NCBI GenBank assembly: GCA_028565635.1
Contig: JAOXYB010028756.1
Coordinates: forward strand, 1-15,187
Direction of reading: 5' to 3'
DNA from: Phoronis ovalis
Taxonomy: Eukaryota > Phoronida > Phoronidae
DNA length: 15,187 nt
Positions 1 to 10,200 of the stretch are shown piece by piece. Both the position numbers and the translations under genes were made by a program. Position 1 is the stretch's first letter, and every line of letters begins with the position of its first letter. The notes below the pieces were generated by a model, which was not told where the DNA came from, ran no database searches, and was given only the letters and a program-made list of their open reading frames with translations.

Positions 1-14
1 TATATGACTTTGAA

Positions 15-333
15 TGGCAACTGTATACCCTCCCCGTGAGTGTAAGAAGTATTTTTCATCTATTAAATTTACATATCAACTGCTGATCAAAATACTGTGT
101 ATGGAACTATTAGTTTTCATGCTGTAGTTTTAAATGGATGTACAGTATATAGTCACCGAACATTTGTATTAATCTTTGTCTTGTACTGATTTGTTTAATA
201 GAGTGAAATATTCCTTAGATTAGATGGGGAATAGTTGAAAACATACTGGTATAAATGAAGAATTTTGCAATGGAGCAAAGATTTTATTTTACCCTTCTAC
301 AAGTTATTGGAAAAACTGCTTTGCCAAATATGG
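15..333 (+). pseudogene. Decayed, truncated copy of UGT 5' flank and first exon
   Basis: Bases 15-333 align with 533-960, the flank and start of the intact UGT exon 1, at an offset of about 521 at the left end. Shared runs include GTGTAAGAAGTAT, TAGTTTTCATGCT, ATATAGTCACC, GAATTTTGCAATGGAGCAAA and CTGCTTTGC. The copy lacks most of the signal-peptide segment and has a 2-base loss after AAAAAC that shifts the frame. Similarity ends at 333, so it cannot encode a UGT. It may begin left of the window. It may instead be a remnant of a once larger tandem UGT copy. Confidence 0.7.
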
Positions 334-335
334 TC

Positions 336-450
336 ATATGTCATGACCCTAGTATTTAGTTGTCATATTACCTTACATGTCATGACCCTCTTAGTTATCA
401 TGACCTGTTTATAACCCATGATAAAACTAGGTCATGATATTACATATCTC
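336..450. repeat. Cluster of TCATGACC motifs with inverted arms
   Basis: TCATGACCCT occurs at 341-350 and 380-389, TCATGACCT at 398-406, and the reverse complement AGGTCATGA at 429-437. The outer arms ATGTCATGACCCTAG and CTAGGTCATGATAT face each other, so a short inverted-repeat element is possible. It starts directly at the breakpoint of the decayed UGT copy. Confidence 0.4.
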
Positions 451-830
451 AGAGGCTTGAGGAGAGGATATTAAAGTAAATACTGGCCAGGAAGCAAGAT
501 AAACATTATATAGGTCAATCCCTAACTTATAAAGGAAGCAACTGGACATTCACCATTCTAGTGTAAGAAGTATACTTTCATCTGTTAAAGTTAGTCTATC
601 AACTGCTAATCCTGTAATAGAACTTACTATAGTTTTCATGCTATAGTTTAATTTGTTGAAGTGTAAGGTATGTATACAATGAAGCAAATGGATGTAATAT
701 ATATAGTCACCTAAAATTTATGTGAATTAAGCTTTGCCTTACTAGCTGTCAGACTAAAAATGTGAAATATTTTAATTGTTTCTTAGATTGCATGGTGTAT
801 GCATATATAATATGTATAGTTGGAAACATA

Positions 831-1538
831 ATGATAATGAATACATACAGCATCGCTTCGGTTTTACTCTTCACATGGACAAGTTTAGAATTTTGCAATG
901 GAGCAAACATTTTATTTTATCCTATAAGTTATGCGAAAAACTCTGCTTTGCGAAATATGGAGAAAATTGCAGCTATACTAGCGGAAGATAGCCATAGCAT
1001 CTATGTTCTTGCTAATGAAAAGTATACTCTTCCGGAATTTTTAAAAAGTAAGGCAGAGTTAATAGCATTTCCTCGTCCTGTGGATACAGTTGTAGCAAAT
1101 ACCATGGAGTACAAGTTTTCATTACCAAATGTGACCGCAGAGCGCAAAGCATTAATGAAACAAGTGTTAAGTTTACCAATAACATTTTGTGAGGCTTTGG
1201 TTTCTTCAAGAGAGACAACCGCAAATTTACGAAACAAAAACTTTGATCTGCTTTTCTTAGATGGCCAGGAGTATTGTAGTCCAGTGATAGCAAATATGTT
1301 GAAGGAAGTACCATCAATTCAGTTTCTGACATTTGACATAACATGGAGGCTTTTTAATCAAGAATTCCCACTGCCATTAGCCTATGTGCCAAATCTTATG
1401 GCAGATAATACTGTAAAGATGACATTTTTTCAACGCATTTTTAATGTTTTGTTTTATCTCATTGTTTCGCCATTAATTCTTTATTGTCAGTGGTGTATAA
1501 AAGGCATAGCAGAGTCGCATGAAATTCACATGGAGCAG
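831..1538 (+). CDS. UGT exon 1: signal peptide and acceptor-binding half
   Basis: This exon encodes 236 residues and ends in phase 0 at the donor CAG|GTACGT. The first 24 residues form a typical secretion signal, with likely cleavage just before ANILFYP. The segment YPISYAKNSALRNMEKIAA is where UGTs normally carry the His of an SH pair; here those positions are A, K and N. The conserved acidic partner seems present in FDLLFLD (D about residue 144). An N-glycosylation sequon NVT lies at about residue 100. A hydrophobic stretch near residues 204-222 matches the membrane-associated loop often seen before the interdomain linker. Translation beyond the donor runs only a few residues to a stop at 1575-1577, which fits intron reading. 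Confidence 0.85.
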
Positions 1539-2953
1539 GTACGTTTATATTTTAGTTTATTCTTCTTATCTTACTAGAATTTGCAACATAAAGCGACCCT
1601 GTGGTATAGTGGTATTTTGTTTGTGATGGCACATTTTGTAGTGAGGACATTAGTTATGCAGTAAAGGCATTACTGCATAAGCTTGAACCGCAGCGGGAAT
1701 CTTTGTGAAAATTTAATTTACATCATCATATCATCACAAAGAGTTCACATTCTAAAGTTTAAATGTTCCTGCTGCAACTATACCACAAGGTTGCATTTCG
1801 TTGAAAACGCTAGTAAATACTTTTTAAGATACATTTTCCTGTTAGCATTACAGATTAAATTTTCTTGTATTATATATACATAGGGTTATTACTAAATGCA
1901 CAAAGTTACTTAGTTTGTGCTTTCAAGCGCAACATTGTTTTGTAAATTACAATACACTGCAATGATGTCATCAAATATAGTCAAGATAGGGAATTCCCAC
2001 CCTCAGAATATTTGTTTTGTAATTTTTGAAACAATGCAAAGCCCATTGCAGAACGGATATTTGATGTACACAAATAAAACATGTACACAATGCATTCATT
2101 TGAATTCCAGGTTGACAGTCTAGGAATGGTGTTTGGTGGATTTCCAGTCCAGAATCCAGCTCCAATAATGCCAGACACAATATATTTGGATGGATTTTTA
2201 GTCTCTACACCAAAACCTTTATCTAAAGATCTTGAGGATTTTGTGCAAAGTTCCGGAGACAATGGAGTGATTATGCTTAGTTTTGGCTCTATGATAAAAA
2301 ATTATGACGAACATTATGGAAACTTCTTTGCTGAAGCTTTTGCAAAGTTGCCGCAGAATGTATTATGGAAATATGAAGGTCCTAGTCTGAAAAATGTTGG
2401 AAATAATATAAAAATTTTAAAATGGTTGCCACAGACTGACTTATTAGGGCATTCAAAAATGAAACTATTTATATCTCATTGTGGGTTAAACAGTATGTAT
2501 GAAACAGTCCAGTTAGGAGTACCAGTAATAGCAATACCGTTATTTGGTGATCAATTTTCAAACGCAGCAAATCTTGCTGATTTTCATGAAATGGGTGTAA
2601 AACTTGACTTACAATCTTTGACTGTAGAAACGCTGTTGAATGCCATTAGCGAGGTGATTAATAACCCAAAGTATAAAACGAATGCAGTTAACTTATCTAA
2701 CCAGCTAAATGACAAACCTATAAGGGGTAAAGCACTGTTATTATATTGGGTTGATTACTTGTTAAGACATAAAAGTGTCAGCCATCTAAAAGCCTATGGC
2801 CGCTTATTACCATGGTACCAATTTTATCTTGTAGACGTTATTGTATTCTTGTTGGCTGTAGTGATTTTTGCTGTGACTGTTGTATGGTACACATGTCGAT
2901 GCCTGTGTGTCTGCTGTCGCACAACGAGGCGACAAAAAGCGAAGGATGAATAA
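831..2953 (+). CDS. UDP-glycosyltransferase (UGT family), two-exon gene
   Basis: Joined exons 831-1538 and 2111-2953 encode about 516 residues, the usual UGT length. Enzymes of this family transfer a sugar from a UDP-sugar to small lipophilic acceptors, with the catalytic domains in the ER lumen. Seen here: a hydrophobic signal peptide (about residues 1-24), a YVP motif after the acceptor half, the donor-site block beginning WLPQ (341-344), the core signature HCGLNS with a downstream E (359-367), the DQ pair that contacts the sugar (383-384), a C-terminal membrane helix (about 476-496), and a basic tail ending KAKDE, a KxKxx ER-retrieval signal. Odd points: no histidine at the expected N-terminal catalytic position, and HCG in place of the usual HGG. 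The sugar donor and substrate cannot be told. I chose the ATG at 831 because it starts directly before the signal peptide; 792 and 837 are alternatives. The open frame reaches up to 762, but that codon is GTG. Confidence 0.9.
1539..2110 (+). other. UGT intron 1
   Basis: Single GT-AG phase-0 intron of 572 bases. No coding exon is seen inside it. It holds a possible short inverted-repeat element at 1590-1797. Confidence 0.85.
1590..1797. repeat. Possible small inverted-repeat element in the UGT intron
   Basis: The segment at 1597-1612 (CCCTGTGGTATAGTGG) matches the reverse complement of 1775-1790 at 14 of 16 positions, and the similarity extends a few bases outward. Between them a stem GCAGTAA/TTACTGC lies at about 1659-1677. 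The left arm contains TGGTATAGTGG, which fits a polymerase III A-box, but no convincing B-box follows. It could be a decayed MITE or tRNA-derived fragment. Confidence 0.35.
2111..2953 (+). CDS. UGT exon 2: UDP-sugar binding half, membrane anchor and stop
   Basis: The acceptor is TTGAATTCCAG|GTTGAC and the entry phase is 0, matching exon 1. The exon opens with the linker PAPIMPDTIYLDGF, equivalent to the PRPLxPN..xGG region of UGTs, then EDFVQSSG and LSFGSM, both strong family landmarks. WLPQTDLLGH, SHCGLNS, GVPVIAIPLFGDQ and the DKP box follow in order. The last 60 residues hold the anchor helix, a cysteine-rich juxtamembrane stretch (CRCLCVCC) and a basic tail. The cluster of cysteines next to the helix could be palmitoylated; that is inference. 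Confidence 0.92.
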   Translation, partial: VDSLGMVFGGFPVQNPAPIMPDTIYLDGFLVSTPKPLSKDLEDFVQSSGDNGVIMLSFGSMIKNYDEHYGNFFAEAFAKLPQNVLWKYEGPSLKNVGNNIKILKWLPQTDLLGHSKMKLFISHCGLNSMYETVQLGVPVIAIPLFGDQFSNAANLADFHEMGVKLDLQSLTVETLLNAISEVINNPKYKTNAVNLSNQLNDKPIRGKALLLYWVDYLLRHKSVSHLKAYGRLLPWYQFYLVDVIVFLLAVVIFAVTVVWYTCRCLCVCCRTTRRQKAKDE

Positions 2954-4118
2954 TCAAAAAAAGTTATTCCACTTACAACTCGGGGCATACAGCAGTTTTT
3001 TAACGAACCTTGCAAGGATCATACAACAGCATCAGTTTCAAATTTAAAGACTTTTCCAGGCTGTTAAATATTTCATCTTTCAAGGGTGCAAATAATTTCT
3101 GTACTTTTCAAGGCATTTTCAAATTGAAGTACTAGAAGTTGTAGATTACATTCTATAACAAAAAGACTAATCACAGAAAATAGATAGAACTGAAAGCTAC
3201 CTATGCTAAAAAGTTATGGACTAAATTTATATTGTTTCATGCGTTGTTGAAAAGATTCAAATGATTCAATGGCAAATAGATAAATAATGTTTCATAAAAT
3301 TATTTTTATATGTAAGCCTAAATGTGTATCAATGTTAGTGTTACAGCCACCTGTTAAGGGAAATGGACAAACAGACATGATAATACTAATTTATAAGCAG
3401 ACAAATGTGCTTCATATATAGTTTAGCTGCAGTGTATTCAGCAATAGATCTGTTACTGAAGTTACAAGAATAAGGTTGGGACTTTGCCATCTACCTTATG
3501 GTTGATGTTTTCCTATACTTATTGAATCAATGATGGAAACTTAGGAATTCTGCATTTTTTTTACAGTTGTTTGTCCGACAGCAATGTTGTGAGACAGGCC
3601 TTTAAAACACATTATTGACATGCTATAGTTTTGAAATTTTGTCTAGAGAAAATACATCATGATATTACTAACAGTAAGAATTTAATATGTTATAGTTATA
3701 AACAATATTTTATTCAGGACAAACTAATAATACCAAGACAAAATAATATCTGCACATGATTTGAAAATTAATGGAATTTTTAAATACTGCCAGGCAAAAT
3801 GCATATGCAAAGCACTAAAAACCATTAATTACTGACTTCTTACAAAACAAAGTAGGCATTTCTACAAAAGGAAATATGGGGCTGGTCTCTAATCAATCCT
3901 ATGTACAAGCTAGTATAACTATACGTGGGAATACAAGTTACTACTAGTAACACATTTAACAAGTCGAGGGTGGTGGGGGGTCTTCTAAAAAGTTTGCTTC
4001 ATTCTTTCCTACACAACAAGAATTGGAACTACTGCTCTAATGTTATGCTCTGGTGTATGTTAAAAGTTAAAACTTAAACACTGAACAACTATAAACTGTT
4101 TAAATTAATATGCATTTG
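2954..4118. other. Convergent intergenic stretch and 3' untranslated regions
   Basis: This region separates the UGT stop (+) from the MIOS stop (-). No open frame with recognisable homology is present. I found no canonical AATAAA on the + strand for UGT. The minus strand has one at 3709-3714. Confidence 0.7.
3709..3714 (-). terminator. Candidate MIOS polyadenylation signal (AATAAA)
   Basis: TTTATT on the + strand reads AATAAA on the minus strand, about 405 bases past the MIOS stop. It is the first canonical signal I see downstream of the stop. Confidence 0.4.
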
Positions 4119-4230
4119 TCATAACTTGTCAACAGCATGTTGTAAGCCACTATCACCATAACTGTCAGTAGTAGCATCTAATGAGGTACATTTACATCGA
4201 CAACCGGACACGGGACATTCACTATGCTCC
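4119..4230 (-). CDS. MIOS: MIOS terminal coding exon
   Basis: 112 nt including the TGA stop (4119-4121), acceptor TTTTTTAG|GGAGCA. It reads [18 protein letters not shown], the closing zinc ligands, then an unconserved 18-residue tail. Confidence 0.95.
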
Positions 4231-7200
4231 CTAAAAAAAACCGTTTTATTTATTACATATACAACTGTTCCCCAGAACTTAAACATTTATATCTTTCAAT
4301 GTAATCTTGATATCTCGCTATGTGACAGCAACTCCATTTACAATCATCTGACTGAGAAGTAGGAGGGGCCACTAAGACAGCGAGTTGCAGTCAAAGCTGT
4401 TTAGACTTTTGAACCATAGTTTACTAAAGTTGATTATATTTATAAATTCTAACTGTAATCATTTTTCATGTTACACATTAGCTAACAAATTTTCTTTGCT
4501 TTCTTTTAAAATTTTGCACTTACTTAAACCACTCTGTTATATGGCCAGCATGACCACCATGTCGACATGATTGACACCATGTGAACCAATCAGTGAATGA
4601 AGATACTGCATGATCGTCCACATCTGAAATAATATTGGACAAGTTCACTTACTACTACACTTGGCTTATCTTACATCTACTGAAGTACAGTACTCTTAGC
4701 ATTTGTAGTTTCTGAATTTGACAACTACGGGGATGTGGGGTAATACAATTTACCTTTTGTGAATAAAATGATAATATTTAGTTTACTGCACAATGATTAA
4801 CGTGACATGTGTTTATTCCTAAACTTCCCAAAAGTTTGGAAAATGAAAATGATTTAAGGGGGCATATAGGTAGTTGTAAGAAATGGCAAGGATTGTCACT
4901 TTAAACAGTCATACATATAAGGGATGTTGCTGCATACATGTGCTGCTAAGGGTCACCATTTTAGAAGAATTTTGCACAAGTAACGTTTGAATATAAGTCA
5001 TAATTTTGAAAAAATAAATAGGTTTGCACCTACCTTTAATTGCCCTTAACCAAATTATATCAGATCTTTAATTTCTACTAACCCCGGTTTTGAGAATTTT
5101 AGTAATAAAAATGGCCTCAACAGACAAGCAAATATGCATGCAACAGTAGCACCCTCTGCACTAATCAGGAAGACATCAATATGCCATTAAAAGTTATCAT
5201 GTAGAAGCAGGTCCTGAAAGTGGTTTACTCAAATCCCTTAGTAATTCAACTTACTTTTTCCCCTCCCTCATAACTATAATAACTATAACTAACAATTTAA
5301 CTTTTTTCTAATACTGTATACAACATCTTCAACATCTCAAATAATAATTATTATTAATTGTACAAACCTAAAGAATTAACTATGTTTAATTACCTTTCCT
5401 CACTGTCTCCTGACGAGTAGATTTCTGTGGTGAACTGGATGCAGTCCCCATATTCCTCAAACATAAAGAACATCGAGGTAATGGTTTTCTACAACTTGGA
5501 CACATTGTTATCTGCAATGATAATGAAGAGAATAACAAAATTACAACAATTACTGCATTGTCAAGGACACGTTAGCATCCAACTGGTTAAAATTCATAGG
5601 CAATTGTTTTAATCAGGTGACATTCTCTAAACAGCAAAATTTTGTTTTTCATGATAACAACTGAAACGTAGTACTAACCATAACGCAACGAAGTCCCTAT
5701 TTTACGGTCATTATAGGTAATAAATAACACATAATTGAGGCGGTATCCCCCAAGGTGCAATGCTCAAACTTAAAAATTGGCAATGCTCGCTGCTCGCACT
5801 TAACAAGAAAATTAACAAACAAAAAAAAAAGGTCACCAGAAAAACAGAAACCAAAGAAAGGAAAAAATATCGGCACCAAAAGAAACTATTCGCTGCTCGG
5901 ACTTTAACAGACCCCATGCTCGCTGCTCGCGAAAAACCCCCTATAGCCCTCATAAGTGTTTAAGTTTTATGTGTCTCTAACAATACCATTACACAGAACG
6001 ATGTTATGTGGTACATTAGGTCCCACAGACCTCCTTGTAGACACATAGCATGCACCTGTTACTCTGCCAACCCTAATTTACATAAGCTTGTACTCAAATT
6101 CAATCAAATGTTAATAAAAAATAAATACAAAACCCAAACAAATCTTAGGCACCTTAGGTTTATTCATACTAGGTCCACTTGTAATGAATCTAGAACGCAC
6201 ATTTCCACCTCGGAGAGAGCCAACAACACTTTTGCCACAAAAGTTGCAGCTTACATACACTTGCTGAGCAGCTCTTGATCCAGCAGACTCTATAGCTTTG
6301 TAATAAACATCAAATTCTGCTCTCTGGTGCCATAAACGCCATCTATCCAGCAAACCGCAGTAACTAAAATTAGTACGGAAGTCCTATCAATATGGCACAA
6401 AGGCATCATTTTGGTAATAGAGGCTAAATATTAATTGGATCATCTGTAGATCAATCCTTTATCTAATATTAATATCGTCTTCAAGAGCCGCTGGCCCAAC
6501 TTGTTTTAGGGTATTCTGCTTATAAGGTGACAATCTGAATTAAATGACTTAACCTGCATTCAGGGCCCACAGTCATTTTATAGATAAAATTAAAATGGTA
6601 CAATATCAATGCTACAATGATAATCACAGAACACCATGGATTGTAGTCTGCTTTTTTTAAACATGTTACATGTAAGTCATACGATTAAGTTGAGTTAATA
6701 TATTTTTTTAAAATCAGTATCTGATAGAGATAATGAGAAAATACTTTAAAAAAAATGTTTAGGCTTTAATATATAAATTTATAGAATATATAGTCAGTGT
6801 AAAGACTACTTAGATAAGCACATGCACTAGCATGTCTGCACGCAGTTACCTTTCAATCCATGTTACCACTCTATGATCATTTATAACTTCAGGAGATCTG
6901 GACTGTATAGCAACCAGAGTGGCAGTTTGAACATCGCCAGTTTTATCTATGTATGTTTGTAATAAGTCGATACCTTCTGTTGTTAAACCTGTGTAAATAG
7001 AAATTAAAACAAATAAAAATATACAGGTATCATACATTTTGCAAAAATAAATCCAATTATTACACGTATACATGTAATTATATCATAATGAGGTTGGTGG
7101 TAGCGGATGTCAACAGGACTAGATATATCACCATGTATTCATTTTATTACATCAACTGTAGCAGTAGAAATTCAAATTGTGATATTTTAATTATTAATTT

Positions 7201-10200
7201 ACAAAAATATTCTTGTTTTACCACGAGGTACTTAAGATGACACCTACCTGTTAACAGAATCCCTTGGAGGTTTCCTGCTTCTATCATTTTCTTTGAAAGC
7301 TTTTCTAAAAACTGCCTCAACTGAAAGAATAGCAGAACCTTCAAAGCTGCAGTGTTCACAAATCAATGAATTGATCCACAACACAGGCAATGACAACTTC
7401 TGAGTTTACTTCAGAGACAGTTACAAATAGCATCAATATAATTTAATTATAGTACATCAGAACACAGGGTAAAGTTACAAGATTAATGGCTGCTGGAGGA
7501 AGCTAGCAAACCTGTACAAGAACAACAAAATAATATAACACTAAAGAAATTTTAAGTCTGACTTCTATTATACCGAGACAAATTGATACATTCCAGATGT
7601 TGCTGATAATGTAGACAATCTCTCATAAACATTAGCTTTTGATATTACTAGTAGACAATTGTATGAGAAGGAAAATACTTTTTAATGTAATCATATTTTA
7701 CAATACATTATTTTACGTACTTTTGAATCTGGAAGATAAATGCAAGCAAAGGCTACTCTGTCCTGTATTGCTATATCTTCATCCTACAAAAAACAATGGC
7801 ATACCATTTGCCTGACAAATACTTTTTCCAAATTTACACATACCTTTGTGAGTCCTTTTTTCTAACTGAATGAAACCTAAGGAATTTTTCTATAACATGT
7901 GAAGTAACTACATCTTTCATTTTTAGAACTTAGCAAAAATGTCAAACCAGTAGGTCACAAGATAATGCCATTTTAAAGTCCCCTTGATGCATGAAACAGT
8001 TTTTCCATGGAAAAGGGGGAATGGCTCCCGTGAACACAAACACTAACCACGACGTCTTCAAACGAATCACTTTCACATGTCAGAAAACCAAACATCGCTC
8101 GTAGATATGGGTCAGTCAGTTCATTACGTAATTGTCCACACATGTCCTGCCACAAGGCATTGCGATCATCAGTGAAACCAGATAAAGCCATGGCGACCAC
8201 GTTCAAATTAATATCACCTGCAGTGTAGAAATAAATAATGAAGTCACATGCCGAATATACAACACATCGTAAAGCAGTATGTTAATTCAGGTTTCCCCTT
8301 AATCATCTTGACTTGCACATCTAAAATTAAAACACTAAATATATAGCATGTAATTCACAAAAAATGAGGGTCATCTTAAATTATAAGGCATCTTTATTTC
8401 AAGTAATGATGGTAATTAATTCTGCATATATTTGCAATTTTGCTTATTTCTAATTATAATAGTTCATCTCACTGTAAAACTTAAGATTCACAAATGTTTA
8501 CAAATTTGCTATTTAAAACATAAAATACTTAAAAGATGAAGTACCTACCATTATTTACAAAGCATGCTTAATTTTTCATGGGCAAACTACAGTACACCAA
8601 GAAGACATGGTTAAAATGAATTATTTCTGGTTTTTGCTGAACTTACCCTTTGCATTGTTTTTTTTAGCACCTTCATTTAATAAACTTAGAGCTGGTTTAA
8701 TTTTTAAGTTAAATAACACTATGGCTGCTGCTCTCTCGTAATGACCTAGTTCCACCAACCTACAAAATATATTATTAGAAATTACTTATTACATTATACT
8801 GTAGTTTTTACATATTTATGTCACACAAAATTAACACATAAGGTCATTTTATAAACCAAAGTTCAATTTGTATACAGCATTTGATACCTTAAATTTTCAA
8901 TACCCCTTTTAGCAGCATAAAATCTTCAATATTACATGCAAATCAAAAATTCAGTGTTAGAAATAATGAAAAGGGCTCCAACTAACAAAGTTGAACCTGT
9001 GGTAAGTAAATGTGTTAGAAAAGAGATTTATAAAAAGTATCTGCGCCTTTCATCATCCCAATGAAATCTACCTTTGTGGTAAGCCATCCAAAGCATTATC
9101 TTTCTGAAAGCCCCAGTCGCACAACATCATTGCTTTTTCACGTTCTTCTCTTTGATAAACTTTGTAAATCCTTTGACCTAATCCATGCCATTTCTTGATT
9201 ATTCCTTCACTCTGTATGTCTTTATGTATGATTGTATTAATTCCCGGAATTCTTACAGAGGACGGTTTTAGTTTGCTTTGATCTCTTAGTTGTTTAGCTA
9301 GTGAGTTTGTCAAGGATGTTTTATTTAAGGTGGTGTATAGGTAGTCGTAAGAAATGGCTACCCGAGATAAACACACCTCCAAAATATCAATCGTTGCAAA
9401 CATTATCCACCAGCAAGGTGGTATTATATGGTATGGTTATAATGTCGAATAGTAAAAGCTAAATCTATACAATTAGCATTTTATGCAATAAATACCTAGA
9501 AAGAAATACCTATAAATTACGCTTGTAGTTTGTGTCAATTATTGAGTCTAAAATATTCCTCGTCAATTTAATATTTTGAAATAGTGTATTTGAGTAAAAC
9601 TTTATTACTGATCCCCCATCTCCAAATCCTATATGCAATAAACAGTTACGGTTTTTGTCCGAATAACTGTGAAACAATTTGATTCAGTGGTACATAGGTT
9701 ATCAAATGCTCGGTGTTGTATTTTAACAAATGCTTTCGCTACCAGTTAAAGGATATGTTCTAACCAGGACCATATGCTGATTAACTGGGGGTCATCTCTA
9801 AACAAAGGCAAGTTGCTGGTGAAATCACCCTGGATACCATAACCTTTCAACGCCCTGTTTTTCATTTTATTTGATATGTCATCGTCTAATGGACCTCGAG
9901 TTTGACATTGTAGAATGGACCGACCACAAGACCACGTCAGGGAGAACTCAGGTGACCAGTTCTAGTAAAATAAATATCATGTACAACTGTATGCAGTCTA
10001 GTAAAATTTGACAAAATAATAAGCATACCTATCAATGCTTTCAATGTTATTGTCTATTGACAATCAATTTCCCATTTCCAACAGAGGAAGTTGCCAAGAT
10101 GATGTCAAGTTTAATTTCTTACTGACTTGTGCAGTCGATTATTATGCAAATACAATTACATTAAAAAAAAGCTTAAAAAATATCACAGTACACGAGTGGC

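Larger units (their letters stand above)
4231..5393 (-). other. Last two MIOS introns (4231-4523, 4624-5393)
   Basis: No further coding sequence is seen. The second intron holds one copy of the TTAA-flanked element (4854-5190). Confidence 0.8.

Noticed and set aside
762-830. UGT start at 762
   Set aside because: The codon there is GTG; the ATG at 831 directly precedes a normal signal peptide.
1597-1670. tRNA gene
   Set aside because: An A-box-like sequence is present, but there is no B-box at the right distance and no acceptor stem.
5760-5963. Plus-strand lysine-rich open frame
   Set aside because: It comes from the purine-rich insert and has no homology I can recognise.
6006-6278. Plus-strand open frame of 90 codons
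   Set aside because: It is antisense to the MIOS zinc-knuckle exon and shows no family resemblance.
9298-9403. N-terminal extension of the MIOS solenoid exon as coding
   Set aside because: Most of it is the terminus of a repeat also found at 11207-11320, and it does not resemble MIOS.
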